Positions 11,752 to 24,729 of a stretch of 64,000 bases of DNA are shown here, in pieces. The stretch is taken from contig JASFXZ010000034.1 in NCBI GenBank assembly GCA_032209605.1, forward strand, positions 6,375,149 to 6,439,148, read 5' to 3'. Source of the stretch: Mactromeris polynyma. Taxonomy: Eukaryota > Mollusca > Bivalvia > Venerida > Mactridae. The notes under the pieces were generated by a model that saw only the letters and a program-made list of their open reading frames with translations, was not told the origin of the DNA and did no database searches. The position numbers and the translations under genes were made by a program. Position 1 is the stretch's first letter; the number at the start of each line of letters is the position of its first letter.

Positions 11752-12032
11752 AGGCCGCGGCCGTGGTCCAGTGGTTAGTGCGCTGTACTGGTAACCCCGC
11801 GATCCGGGTTCGATTCCCGGTTGCGGCAGGTCATACCCTTCCATGAAAATTTGATAAAAATGTCGATTTTCCTCCACATGTGAAGAAGTTGCCGGCTCCT
11901 TGTGGAAGGGTAAGTTATTACTGGTTAGATTTCAGTTAGATTTCAGTCCAGGAAAAACTGGTTAGGTGAACCGGCCGCCGTATATAACTGAAATATCGTT
12001 GAGAAACGGCGTTAAACCCGATGAAACAAACA
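11752..12032 (+). mobile_element. tRNA-Thr-derived SINE, complete, with 12-bp target duplication
   Basis: The head resembles a tRNA: box A 'tggtccagtggttagtgcgc', box B 'gggttcgattcccgg', anticodon-loop region ctGGTaa. The body includes 'ggtcatacccttccatgaaa' and 'gttgccggctccttgtggaa'. The tail is 'ggcgttaaacccgatgaaac' plus aaaca. It is flanked by exact 12-bp copies of TCACAAGTTACT (11740-11751, 12033-12044). A second copy is at 61073-61336. Such SINEs are transcribed by Pol III from the internal boxes and mobilised by a LINE. Confidence 0.93.
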
Positions 12033-12044
12033 TCACAAGTTACT

Positions 12045-13840
12045 TTTAATGGCTTGCTTTCTTGCTTTGTTTCGCTGCCGCTATTCTAATAGCGAAGGGG
12101 CATAGAGTGTTACCCCAGTCCTTGGGGTGTCCCCGGCAAAAAATTGGTTAACATCAATAACTCTGGGAAGGACCGATGGATTTGATTCATATTGGGTACA
12201 TAAGCTAGGAAAATAAAATACAGGTGAAACTCAATTTTGGTTGCAATCCATAAAAATTTGCAGGAGTTACGGCCCCTTTTGCACCTTAAAACCCTGTAGA
12301 GTGGGCATCTGTGTTCTATGGAGACATCTAGTTCCTGTGTATAATTGATAGTTATAAATTTGTTTGATACTGTTAAACATTGTCAACAATATAACCAGCA
12401 GTTGTGCATTATGTTCTCACCCACTGTTTCACTGTCAGACAATGAAATATACTATATCACTTTAGCCTTCATTCTGTTTCAAGTGTTAAACGCGTTTTAT
12501 TGTTACAAATGTATAAATAATTCTTCAAGAAGAAATTAAACTTGTCCCTAGTATTCAAATCAATATCTGATTAAGTTTAGGAAATAATGTTCGAGAATTA
12601 AAATATAATTATTTCTTTATAATGTCACCATGATGACGGAAAATATTTTTAGTTGCCTTTTTTATGGCATGGAGTTAACTTACCATTATCACATTAGTGT
12701 ATAACCATTATGTAACCACCACATGTAGGATATGGAGAACACGTCTCTGTTGACGGATGACCTTTCAAACTAGGTGATTACAATATTACTGGTCAACAGG
12801 GATTATCTAGTTTGCTCTTTAAGACCAGATTTTCTGTATGGTGTACTAATGCGGAGATGGTTGTAAACTGTCTCACTATTATTGTTCTGTGTCTCGCTGT
12901 CTTGTTCTGTGTCTCACTACATGTTTGGGTATAATATTCTTTAAGTCTTTCATATTTTAAACTATGACATTCCTAGATATACTGTAAACCTAGAAATTAT
13001 TTTTAGCGTTTTAAGTTAGCCAAGTTCACAAGGATAGTCATTCCACGACCTTTAGTAGTTGCGAAATCGTCACCAACAATGAAATCATGAAAGTTTCTAG
13101 CCTCTTGTAGGCTCATACAAATGTGTTTAATTCACATCGGATTTCAACTCATCTTCGTACATAAGGGTTACTTGATTTCGTCATATGAGGGATTAGCGGT
13201 AAACGAACTAGAAATTAATTGAACCCTCTTTTCACATATCGAATCAGAGAAACTAGTAATCTCCTTATTCATTAAATATTTTTATAATTATGATTATAAA
13301 AAATAGTTTGATATTTGATATTAGTGATTTTCGCGGGGTCATTAGAAACCCGAACATTCATAGTCATCGTTGGACAAACACGATATATTGTTGTCGCGAA
13401 CATTTCTAGGTTTACAGTATGCATTTGTTGCCTTATTTGTACTTATGACAATTACCTATATATAGTGAATGTGTTCTACATTTACACTGATCTTCATTGA
13501 TAACCTTCCATGTCTACTTGTCATCTTCAGTCAGAGTTGATATCTCAGAAATCAGAGATTGGTTAGTGTTGCCACATACAGAACATCATAACAAACACAC
13601 CCTCTCTCATACATGTGACCATTATCTGTTCACCTTCTTATTGTTAAAAAATATACATAAAATATGAAACCTTTTTATCATCGTCTGTTTGTGAATGGCG
13701 ATAAGTTGAATGCCCATATTGTATTTCTTCTGCAAACCTTTCAACCCTAGATAAGAACTAGTCTCATTTCAGAACTATTATCAAGTTAAATGTACAATGC
13801 GTGTTCCGTAAAACCACAATAATAATACAACAGTTGGGAC
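12045..13840. other. Intergenic, no gene recognised
   Basis: AT-rich. A stretch near 12090-12310 ('gcaggagttacggccccttt') looks like a dispersed repeat. No coding sequence supported. Confidence 0.5.
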
Positions 13841-13844
13841 CCTT

Positions 13845-14195
13845 AATATTGAGGTTGAATAAATAGCAAAACAGTCAAAAATGGACTTAAAAAATGTGGT
13901 ATTATCATTGAGGTGGTCTTAATATTGAGGTGGTATTATCATTGAGGTGGTCTTAATATTGAGGTGGTATTATCATTGAGGTGGTATTATCATTAAGGTG
14001 GTCTTATCATTGAGGTGGTCTTATCATTGAGGTGGTCTTATCATTGAGGTGGTATTATCATTGAGGTGGTCTTAATATTGAGGTGGTATTATCATTGAGG
14101 TGGTATTATCATTGAGGTGGTATTATCATTGAGGTGGTATTATCATTGAGGTGGTCTTATCATTGAGGTGGTCTTATCATTGAGGTGGTCTTTAA
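13845..14195. repeat. 17-bp minisatellite (~17 copies) grown from a MITE interior
   Basis: Unit 'attgaggtggtattatc' (variants ggtctt, aatatt). The left shoulder (13845-13900) reads 'aatattgaggttgaataaa', then 'aaaaatggactt' and 'tgtggtattatcattgaggt'. This matches in order the interior of the MITE at 59740-59894 ('aatattgaggttgaataaag', 'aaaaatggacatgg', 'ttgaggtggtcttt'). Confidence 0.85.
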
Positions 14196-14448
14196 GTGAG
14201 TTATGATATCAGTCCTTTTATTTTCACTGATGGAAAGTATATCTTCTCTTCAAGAACTATTCAAATGTCTCAAATGACTAATATTTATAAACTTGTACAT
14301 TGTATAGAATAGCTTTTGCCTCAAATCTGTCCAACATTTTGTCATTTGAGTATTGTAGCATGTAATATATATACATAATGCAAATTTATACTGCTATAAT
14401 TTTGTTATATACAAATACTATGCACTTATATACACATTTGTAGATCAA

Positions 14449-14683
14449 ATGAGCACCGCTGTACGATTTCCAACCTCTTTAAGTGACGTGATTTCCAGAA
14501 AACGTCACATGTGACGTCACCATGTTCTGACAGTGAGCAATATCTGCCCCATATGGCAAAATGAAAACGAAGTGACCATATGGAGTAAATATTGTTTCCT
14601 GCTTGCAAATAGTGACATCACATGTTGAGTTTTCTTGAAAAGACGTCACTTACTGGGGTTGTAAATCCCATAGCAGCACTCAT
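14449..14683. mobile_element. MITE-like element, family A, copy 2
   Basis: Ends 'atgagcaccgct' and 'agcagcactcat'. The interior shares 'ccagaaaacgtcac', 'gtgaccatatgg', 'gtttcctgcttgcaaatagt' and 'gacatcacatgttg' with 10080-10302, plus about 30 bp not in that copy. Confidence 0.8.
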
Positions 14684-17600
14684 ATATTAGTTGAATAATG
14701 GAGGGATATATATATATATATTGGAATGTATGTATAGTCTTATTTTATGCCTTGTTAATTGTTCAATTTTTGTGATCAAGATTTTTTAAATATCCTACAC
14801 CATTGTTAAAAATACATAATATGAATAAATTAAAATTTATACAATTCATGTGTTTGTTTTTATCAAATTCTTAAGTTTGTAAGTGATTTAGTTTCATGTA
14901 GAACAGACAACAAGTGTTAGTGTATAATGAATATAGGCATCAACTGTTGCTTTTGTTGATATTTTACATACATGTACGCTCAAATGCTTTCCTAATTGGT
15001 CACTCATTACATAATCATATATTTTAAAACAAAACCAGTGAAATATAAAGTAACTAGATTTATTTTACTGCATTGTTGCCTATACACACAAAATTCACAT
15101 GATTTTTACTAAAAAAATTTATATCAAAATTCGTAACAACAGAAACGTTAGCCGTACAATTAGAAAAGTGTTTTAGTGTACACTACCTCCAGATTTCCTG
15201 TCTGGCCTAGTTTGCTTGAACATAATGGACATTATCTATATGATATAACTGTTGGTATGGAGGCTGTTGAGGGACATTGTCTACATGATATAGATGTTGG
15301 AAAGGAGGCTGTTGAGGGACATTGGTGTGGATTTGGTCTTATTTTAGTTAATTACAGCCAATATTGCTTGGGTTTGTCAGTCTGTGTCTCAAACATCCAT
15401 TATTTAGTTTGAAATCGAGGATACATTAAATGAATTAGTGTCTGAAATAATATCTGAACAAACAAGTTTCATGAGGATGACAAACTCTACATGGAAAAAC
15501 CCTGTAAAATTGGGTCATGTGATGACGGCGCTTAAATTGTTACCATAATGACATAGTTCAAGAGCTGATTCTTTATACTGTGTCTTGTAAAAGTGAATCT
15601 TAAATCAAATTGAATAAATACACTTACTGTTCTACATCTGTTTGGATTCAAAACTTTTCAATAGTTACCACCCTGTTATTGATAAAACTTTATACAACTG
15701 GTCAAAGATAGGTCTTGAAAAGTGCCAAAGTATAATCGTGTTTTATTACAGACTTGAAAATAATATTTTTAATATTTCAAAAAGCTGTTCAGATTTACAG
15801 TAACATCTTATTGCCAAAGATATAAATGACAAAATGCATTGTTTGCCCTTAGAGTGTAAACAATTTGTTTTAGAGTTATCTACATGTATGTAAATGTCAA
15901 TACCTAAAACACACTGTTAAGATTTACTACTTTGATGTATAGTCAAAGTATTAAGTGAGCTTTTTAGCAGATAGTAACTATATATGAGTGTACATAAGTG
16001 GATTCAGAGAAATCTATGTAAAATTTCATTTCTCAAGAATGCTTTCAAGATTTAAAATTACTATATTGATCGTCAGAATATTATATGAGCCTTGTTTTGG
16101 CTTAAAACTTTTCTACATATGAGTGCTGATAACTTGTTTCAGTCTTTCTATGTAAAGTTTAATTTCTCAAGAAGGCTGTTGAGATTTAGAGTTACAATAT
16201 TTTGTCAATGTACTCCTCGAAATTTTGGTCTTACAGAGAAAGATGCTCTGGAGAGAGATTGTATAGCGTGATCAATTCAAGAGTACAGTACAATACTAAC
16301 ATAATAAAATCCACACTACGACGCCTTAAATATGTTACAGCAATCTAACACACATTAACATGTATTTAACCAATCTGAATCAAATTAATAAAGTAATATT
16401 ATACTCATTTTTTTGTTCATTTGTTTACCTAAACAAAACTACAAAAACATTTCATATATACTATCCCACACTCCATCAACACAAACAATCGGTTACACAG
16501 AAAACAAAGCCAAGCATTAAATATACGAATCTGCAAAAAATTTAATGCAAATTACCGTTATTGAAGAGGTAGACACCCGCTGTGTAAATATGTCCTAAAG
16601 TATTTTAAGATAGTTCAGTTGCCCTGATATGTACCCGCACACCATGAAGGTACTGTTGAAAGCCGAAGGGGGGAATTTCGAGCAGTATAGGCTCTATAAA
16701 ACACATATAATTTGGAACTCAAATACAGTCACCGCACAGTGCCAATGTGACCCATCGTAAAGTTACAATGTATCTGGCATCTCACCAATTTCCTGGTTAC
16801 ATAGTTCTGTACTTAAAGAATTTGCTCATTTAAAAAAAAAGAAAAAAAGGTCAAGATCAGGTTAATTTGTTCGACTGAATTTTTATAAAGTGTGATCACC
16901 ATCCCCACCTCCAAATCCTTGTGTTTACGCCCGTCATTGTATATACGTTTATTATTACCATTTGTCCACATGTTATTGCAAAACATATTGTTTTGCAATC
17001 TGTGTTTGAAAATAAAAGTTCTGTTCTGTTCTGTTGTGTTCTGTTAGGTGGGAAGCACTTAAAAGCTTTTCTGTTTTCACACAATTGAACGAGGGATTGA
17101 ACTCATGACCTTCGGATTCATAGTCGGTAGCGTTAAGCATGGAGTCACTGGACCAACTATAAAGAATGAATCTTTGATTTATGTTCTTTTTATACTGATT
17201 TGTTTTTGTACTGTTCACATGGATGTGTTCATGAATAAAATATCATAAATCTGCCATTTCAGATGTTTTGCGAGCGGAAATGTTCGCCAATCGCCAAAAT
17301 AAGTACATTATCAGTTATACAGGTGTCAACAACCAGTATAACGAATTTCTAATACTGCAAATCCATGTTTTATAAGAATTATAGTTAAAATGAAGCGATT
17401 TCGCCTCCACTTCCCTCTGTACTACCCGCGAACTACGTATAGCGCACTATCTAAAAATAGTGTGTGAATGCAAGTGTTCTATATAGCGGGGGTCAAGCTA
17501 CTCTCTGTAAAACAGATGACAAGACTTGTTCAAGTACAAACTATACGTTTATTTTTAGTGTACATGATTAAAATGATCATGTAATATTACAGATATATAT

Positions 17601-18754
17601 TATAATATAATTAATTGATGTGCTATATTTGGGTATATGTGAGTACAGTTCAAGTCGTTTAAAAGCATATTTGGGGTATATCGATTACCTAGTGAGGGTA
17701 CCATAACGACTGGAAAAGTACTACATCTACACCAAATAAAGCACATCTTACAAATACATTTAGCTTTAATCAAATACCTAGATACAATATAGTAATTAAA
17801 CAAGAAATATTCTTTATCAGTGCATACTCCAATTAATCAAAGTGAAAGAGTAAGATAAACATGTATCATACATATACATAACATTTACAATATGGAAATT
17901 GTATATTCAAACATGTACATCAAACATTATACTTAAGACATTCACATCTAAAAATGAGAACAATCTCTTAAGAATAATAACAAATATCAGAATTAATTAA
18001 ATGTTCATTTCACTTTTAAAAGCAAAAATAGAAAAATGTAAAATATCAATAAAAATAACACACCTATAAAACAGACGACAAGACTTGTTCACGTACAAAG
18101 TATATGTTTATTTTCAGTGTCCAGTTCTAGAATGATACTGGACATTGAACATGCCGCTTCTTAAAGTGTCTTGAGTCAAGCTTGTCACTGGTGGTTTCTA
18201 AAAACAGGTAGTTTTACTCAAGGTTTAAATTAAGACCTTTTTTTGATTTATGTAATTTTGAAGTCTACAGTTGATAGATACTCATGCAGGATTGTATTAA
18301 GGCATATTTTGTAATTGACTAAGCCATTTGAACAAAGAGGTGATAAAAACAAACCCTTAAATAATAATAGGGGCTTAGCCTAGAGAAGCTGTCAAATTTT
18401 AACACCATCTGTTAGTAACAGTTACTTTAATATCAAATAGATTTTAGGGTATAATTTGAAATTGTTTAAAACTATAAAGAAAATTAAAAATATTAAAATA
18501 TAGTATATATATTTGAAATCTACATTTCATGACAATAATTTTGATACCAAACATGGTATGATTAAGAAATGAACAACATAATAAGTAAATTTAATATTTA
18601 TACAATAATATTGCTAATTATGTAATAAGAATATAAAGCAAAAATATTAATAATTATACAAGCAATGTTTCAATACTTAAATCTAGATTTAATAGTTAGA
18701 TCTTTGTATTTCTGATGTTATATGATTCATAAAATTGTTTAGAGTTTAGGTAAT
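14684..18754. other. Intergenic, repeats only
   Basis: No coding sequence supported. Contents: (TA)n near 14707; a ~50-bp direct duplication at about 15225-15330 ('gaggctgttgagggacatt' twice); a SINE-like tRNA head on the - strand (listed); and a ~80-bp direct repeat at 17504-17582 and 18064-18143 ('gacaagacttgttca' in both). Confidence 0.6.
17000..17165 (-). mobile_element. SINE-like tRNA-derived fragment
   Basis: On the - strand there is a box A-like 'tggtccagtgactcc' and a box B-like 'ggtcatgagttcaatccc', in the order and spacing of a tRNA head. Downstream it ends in an (AACAG)n simple repeat (17018-17046). No intact tRNA fold, so a relic rather than a tRNA gene. Confidence 0.5.
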
Positions 18755-19300
18755 ATATAATATCAATATTTAAAACGTATTTCATTTAAAATATATCGGG
18801 AATTACTTGCTGTAGATCAAATTTCTTTTATTTCACTCGGAAGTATGTTGCCTGTATTTTATACCCCATAAGGTAACTCAATACACAAGGTTAAGTGAGC
18901 GCTTGATTTTAAAATTAATTTTCAAGCGTCTGATTGCATGAACTTTATCGAGCTGAATTTGGCTCAAACCTTAAAAAATCTATCGTTTTGAATATAAATA
19001 CAAGCTGGGACCAATATATACATGTATATATTGGTCCAAGATACAAGCACACATGTTATCTTATCAATATTTATTGACTGCTGTATTAAGATCAATTGTC
19101 AATTTCTAGTAACTAGCGGACATCAAGCTATAAAAGTTTTCAAGTGGAGTTGTCAGCCAAAAATGGTAATGAGGCGCATTAAGGGGAAATTAGTTCGCAA
19201 GTCATATACCCTGTCAGCGCTGTGTATATAGAATACTATTAAGTGAGCCTTTAACCAATGCAATTACTGGATTTTTATTTGCAGTATAATAAGCATTGTT
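18755..19300 (+). repeat. Dispersed ~490-bp repeat, copy 2
   Basis: Direct-orientation partner of 4813-5305. It carries an extra small insertion around 19005-19045, which includes the near-palindrome 'ccaatatatacatgtatata' leading into 'ttgg'. Confidence 0.8.
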
Positions 19301-20048
19301 ATATTGAATAGTCAAGTAAATATATAGGGTAATTCTGTAAAGTGATCCAGAGTCTACTTGCCTTCTGTGAACACGGAAAAATAAACAGTCGGATATCTTC
19401 ACAACTTTCTTAAATTCACGAAATTCACTAACATTCTCATGTCATGAACTTCACCACATATGCAGTACTTAATAATATATTTTAAATAAAACAATCAAGT
19501 AAATAAGGACACAATTAGAAACTAAACGCTGTTTATTATAAACTGGTATTTAAATGAGATTTGCAAATTTTTTATTTAATATCCTCTGTACTCTATACTT
19601 AAAGAACTTAAAACAAAAAATATAGTTATCTGTTAATTACCTAATTTTTGTAATGTCATACAGGTTTACACCAATCATATCTATTTTTAATTTGGTTCCA
19701 TTTAATTTTATTATCATTCATAGTATTACACTCAAAATCTCAATTTTAATATTTTTATTACCTCCCTTTAATTTACATTTTTCAGTATATTATATCAACA
19801 CTGCTATCACAGGAGAGAATAACATGCTGCATTTAAACAATAAACACATGCAATTTAGGTACTATATAACATTCATATTATCTCAAAGTGTTTGATTACA
19901 TCTAAAAATAAAGCATAACATATATGTACAGTTGTTGTGTAGCTGTTAGAACAGAAAATTACACCTGTTTTATGTAAGTTTTACTTATATTCTATCAATA
20001 ATACATGTACACAGAATGGACAACTCTGTTATCTCACAATATGTTTGA
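19301..20048. other. Probable 3' UTR and flank of the TRIM-like gene
   Basis: AT-rich with no coding signal. The 3' end of the TRIM-like transcript (- strand) should fall here. Possible AATAAA signals on the - strand (TTTATT on +) occur at about 19532 and 19756, neither distinguishable by eye. Confidence 0.4.
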
Positions 20049-21453
20049 TTACTTTAGTTCATACATTTTCACTACATCACTGACATGCATGGTAACAAAC
20101 ATTCTATTCAGTCCCTGATGAAAACACACTGAGTGTGGATGTTGTAATCCATCTCCTTGCTTCACAACCACACCAAGTTTCTTCCCATTCTCACTGAATT
20201 GTACCACATTATGTGACCAGTACCCAACTACAAACATGTTTCCTCTACCATCAACACATGCACCATCTACATACTGCAGGTCAGTGTCTGTAATAGTGGA
20301 CAAATAATTTCCCATCCCATCAAAACATACAAGTCCCTTGTGCCAACCTCCAACAAACATTCTGTCTCCACTTTCATTGAATGTAACATGTCTACTACGG
20401 GTGAACAGCTTATTCCCAGCATTGTCTCGTGTAATTGTCTTCAGCAGGGTACCAGTCATATCATGAACATAGAGTGAAGCACCATAATCTGTCACATAAA
20501 GCTGACCATCCTTGAAAGCAATACCATAACAATAATGAGACATTTTAATTTGTCTTGTAGGAGTCATCTTGTTATGAATGGAAACAAACTGGATCTTGTT
20601 GTCACATGCAACAGCAACTTCATGTTTACTGATACAACATACACCATAAGGTGTAGAATCTAAAGTACAATAGTCAACAACTGACATCTTCTGTATATCA
20701 ATACGTTTTAGTTTGTTATTGTTATAATCTGTGACAAGTAGTTGGTTATCTTGTGTCAGACAACATCCACGGGAATGGCATGTCTCAGAATCATGAGAAA
20801 GTTTTATGGTAATATTTCTACTTCCTTTGATTTTGTAGACGTCGTGTTTCTGCTTTCTATGTTTCTGTACTTGACCAATACCTTGTAAAGCTTGGATATT
20901 GTTGGGGTCGTGTTTCTGTACTTGACCAATACCTTGTAAAGCTTGGATATATTCCATCAATGATTGGTCTGGAATGAATGATATCTCTACGTCTGTATTA
21001 TGTTGTAATTCTAGCTTAAACTTCTCACCGTCTGCTTCTTTTATTTTTTCTTGAGCAATTTTCGTACAAACAAAACGTTGGGCTCTATTTCCTTCTGATT
21101 TATTGAGCCTGTCGTCTGTCGTCTGCAAATCTTTACAGATGTTATCAACACTTTGCTTGGCTTGTAGAATTTTTGTTTCTAGTTGTTTGTATGCAACTTC
21201 TATTTCTTTGCGTGACGACTCGGCAATTTTACTCAAAATGGCTTCCAATGCTTTTTGGAATGTACTGACTTGACCTAAAGCTTCTTTCTTTGCTTTCTTC
21301 AAAGTCTGAAGTTGGAAATTTGTAGATTTACTTGTAGTTTCCATGGATACCATCATATCTTTCAGAAGACTGTGTGTCTGTTTGCAGTCAGACAACTTAA
21401 ATATGGCGTCAATCATGTCTGGTATAGAATGTATGTGACTGTCTTGACAAGAT
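20049..21453 (-). CDS. TRIM-like B-box/NHL protein, exon 2 (coiled coil and beta-propeller)
   Basis: Second coding exon, from acceptor ccatttcag|atcttg (AG at 21455-21454) to the stop at 20049; 468 codons including the stop. With exon 1 it makes a 582-residue protein. It completes the second B-box (S-C-Q-D-S-H-I-H-S-I). A heptad-rich helix of about 130 residues follows. Then come roughly 280 residues of NHL-like blades (L-L-V-T-D-Y-N-N-N-K-L, L-Y-V-T-D-Y-G, M-F-V-G-G-W, M-F-V-V-G-Y-W-S, M-F-V-T-M-H). A 51-bp exact tandem duplication (20850-20955) repeats I-Q-A-L-Q-G-I-G-Q-V-Q-K-H between coil and propeller. Family proteins act in ubiquitin ligation, RNA binding or innate signalling; this one's role is unknown. 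Confidence 0.92.
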
Positions 21454-22220
21454 CTGAAATGGAATGATTTATAATTACATTCTGCATATATGCATAGAAA
21501 ACACATTTAAAACATAGCTAGGACGTTGTGACAATGTTCATATGTAGCCTATTGATTTAAATTTGTGTTTAACAATTTAAAAGTGAACACCGACATACTT
21601 AAAGTATGTAGATCTATTGCTCGATTATTTACGTTTTTGGTTCATTACTCATCATGAATGATAAAAACACATAAATTCTGTCCGTTGAATAAATTATTGT
21701 AAAATTTAAAATAGAGATGATTAAATTTTTTTAATAAAATGAGAATGTACATGTCTAATATTTTGGACTAGGGCCATATCAGTATTTAAGGGATCGTGGG
21801 TTCGAGCGCAGTTTTTCTGTGTTGTAGAGGTAGAGTGACTGCGGGTAATTCCGACACTTTAAGATAAATAAATCTGTATTGATTTACCTATCTGTTATGT
21901 TACACATAGATGTCGGAAATACCTGAACACTCCATTTACACATATTTCCGTATAGATCTAATTATAATTGTGTAGTGTTGTGGGGAGACGGCCGTCCGAT
22001 GACCTAAGTAGGTAGAGCGCCGTTTAGTGTGTAGGGGCCTTGGGTTCGAGCCCCATATCTGCTGTAGATACTACTTTTCCACTTTATTAACTTTGTGCTA
22101 GCAGCGGTGTTTGACGGCCCATGGTGGTTGAGCCTATAATGCCGGAAGGGGGAGACTTGTAGTGGAGAGGTAATTATAATTCTAACATAAAGTTGATATT
22201 GATGTAAATAAAAGCATTAC
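21454..22220 (-). other. Intron of the TRIM-like gene with tRNA-like sequences
   Basis: 767-bp intron with - strand donor aa|gtaatg and acceptor ttcag|a. At 22008-22060 (+ strand) are a box A-like 'gacctaagtaggtagagcgc' and a box B-like 'gggttcgagcccc', and at 21790-21816 'atcgtgggttcgagcgc'. These look like SINE heads. Confidence 0.7.
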
Positions 22221-22564
22221 TTGTGATGTTTAAAGAAGCAAGTAGAACAGCCAACAACATCATGACCTTCACAGTACATGTCCACTACTTTGCCTCTATG
22301 TAAGCTACATTGTTCTGTTGGAATTTCCAACAACCTTGATTTTTGACTGCCCGCTTGGAAACTTTGACTCACATCCATCAGATTGTGGTTTCTCAGTGCT
22401 GGAAATTTCTTGTGTGCGTCGATACATGACTGACAACAATATCCACTACATTCTACACAATACTTCACAGCTTCCACTGTCTTGTTGTCTACTGCACAAG
22501 CAGTACACACAACATCAAATGCCTCATCCGACATTTTCAGCTGAGAACGCCCTCCAAACGCCAT
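22221..22564 (-). CDS. TRIM-like B-box/NHL protein, exon 1 (two B-boxes)
   Basis: First coding exon. ATG at 22564 in the favourable context aaaATGG; a second Met at residue 11 is possible. 114 codons plus two bases, then donor GT at 22220-22219. B-box 1 ligands: C20-x2-C23-x12-C36-x2-C39-x4-C44-x2-C47-x3-H51-x8-H60. B-box 2: C86-x2-H89-x8-C98-x2-H101-x4-C106-x2-C109 with histidines 113/114, completed in exon 2. No RING precedes the B-boxes, so E3 activity is not expected from this polypeptide alone. RING-less B-box/NHL genes are expanded in molluscs. The start codon lies only 48 bp from the 11.4-kb foldback element. Confidence 0.92.
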
Positions 22565-22611
22565 TTTCTATGTTTGACTTTTGATTTCAGAAACAACCAG
22601 CTAGCCCGTGT

Positions 22612-23056
22612 GTTACCTTACCGAAATCGGTAATTTTACCGAAATCCTTTTTCCATTACCGAAATCCACTTCAAATACAAAATCTGCGTTATGTAATGCT
22701 GATTTTTTGTTGTAATGTTAAATATTATGTTGATTTAAATTTACAAAGAAATGTTCAAAGAAAAAAATTGCATATTAAGAAAATTATAGACGACCATGTC
22801 TACCGAAATCCAATCGCCACTACCGACCTACGATTGTCGCCATTTTCCATTACCGAAATCCACCTGTAATACAACATCTGCACTATATATTGCTAATTTA
22901 TTGTTGTAATATTAAATATATGGTTGATTTAAATGTACAGACAAAAATCTAACTAAAAGCTTGCATATTTAACAAAAATATAGACGATTACATCTACCGA
23001 ATTCCATTCGGCGGTACCGAAATCCGCCTTTAAATAAAATATAAACAATATGTGTT
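22612..23056 (+). repeat. Left inverted end of the 11.4-kb foldback structure
   Basis: Two subunits of about 190 bp, each bounded by TACCGAAATCC-type motifs. That motif recurs about seven times, for example 'ccattaccgaaatccacttc', 'ctaccgaaatccaatcgcca' and 'ggtaccgaaatccgcc'. The reverse complement of 33647-34052 aligns along the whole length, with an ~18-bp extra block next to the outer end. Confidence 0.85.
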
Positions 23057-23275
23057 GATAATTATTATTTGACGCTATGAATATACTCAGTTGAGATATT
23101 TATGCCATGCCAAAGATGATCTACAAAAATCATGTCTATGTCATGTTTTATACAATTTGAATGGGTGTATTTGGTTTTAGTTCCTTGTATACAAAATATA
23201 TCAAATGAATATAACAGTAAAACAGTTTAATTATTGTAAGATGCATTCTAATAAAACAATAGCATCATCATTATC

Positions 23276-23990
23276 TCGGACCTATATAGGTCCGTGTCAT
23301 TATCTAACAACATCACATTCATCATCATCATCATCATCGTCATCATCATCATCATAATCATCAGCATCACATATAACATTATCATCATCATCATCATCAA
23401 TACATATAGCACCATATATGTACATTATCACCATCAGCACCAACATCCTTATCATCAATACATAGAGCACCACCAATATCATCATCACAAATATCACCGC
23501 CAAAATCATCATCATCATCACAAATAGCACCATCAACATCATCATCACATATAGCACCATCAACAACATCATCATCATCACAAATAGCACCATCAACATC
23601 ATCATCACATATAGCACCATCAACAACATCACCACCATCATCATAATCACATATAGTTCCATCACCAACATCATCACATATGGTACCACCATCATCATCA
23701 TCATCAACTTCCAAACATTTACAGTCACATCATGTGGATTTATCATCAACATTGTGTGTACCAACGGAACAAAATGATCAAAAACTTTTATACAGTTACA
23801 TTGTTTCGTTGACGTCCACATCTTTAGCAATCTCATTAAAATCAGCTCCAGTCGCACGCTCCTATACTATACTCTAACAACGGAAAATAATGGAGCTAAA
23901 GTTAGGGACTGATTTCAATGAGATTGCATCTTTAGCTAATGCAAATTATCGTTAATGTTATCACGGACCTATGGTTTATAGGTCCGTGAT
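23276..23990. repeat. TCA-rich tract between two palindromes, plus a MITE-like inverted repeat
   Basis: CGGACCTATATAGGTCCG (23279-23296) is a perfect palindrome; 'cacggacctat' paired with 'ataggtccgtg' (23964-23990) is a second one with the same arms. Between them 23310-23720 is (TCA)n-dominated with 'atagcaccatcaacatcatc' subrepeats. At 23820-23940 the arms 'tttagcaatctcatt' and 'aatgagattgcatctttagc' form a short inverted-repeat element. Open frames here are Asp- or Met-rich repeat artefacts. Confidence 0.75.
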
Positions 23991-24729
23991 GTTATCATGA
24001 AAGTATTTCAGATTGCAGTGCAAATACGTTTCTTTGGGACAGGCGGTAACTGCAAATTAGTTCATGCTAAAAGTAAAACTTTAAGTATATGTAACCCATA
24101 TGGATATGAGTTGTGTTTGTGTGAAATAAAAAAATTAATGAAATTAAATATATAATAATGTTTCCGTTGTTGTTGTTGTTTTAATAGAATCTGAAATATT
24201 TATAGACACAAAATAACATTGCATCCACGACTTCTATCTCTACATTGTCGTTAATCACTGAACTGACGAAACCACATGGAAAGTGTTAATCTCATTTCAA
24301 TTGTTGACACCTCGTCAGAATACGAACACAATCATCATTATTTCATAATTCACACCTTTTTTTCTTTCAATCAAAGACTTACAGTCAATAACCAGAGGAA
24401 AATATTTCGCAGTTTTTTAATCATAATCGAGATAACGATACTGGTAGTAGTAGTATCTTTATTTTCATCTCATCATTGCACATTCACAATATCACATACT
24501 ATATACAAATAACATTTGAAACAGCACAATACCATTCCATACGGAATTATAAGAGATGGACAATAACATATTTAAAAAAGAACATTTAACATAATCTGAG
24601 CACAATGCTCCAGTATCATTGAAGTAAAATTATACTTACTATACAAGTTTAAAGGTATGAATGCTAAGAAAAGTAAGTTGTTTAAATAAAATAAAATAAT
24701 AATATCCTGTACATACTTTTAAAAAGACT

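Noticed and set aside
11752..11826. tRNA-Thr gene
   Set aside because: Poor anticodon stem, continuous with a SINE body, and flanked by target duplications; the same holds for 61073 and 51053.
23294..23857. Asp-, Met- or His-rich open frames
   Set aside because: Translation of a TCA/ATG simple repeat tract.
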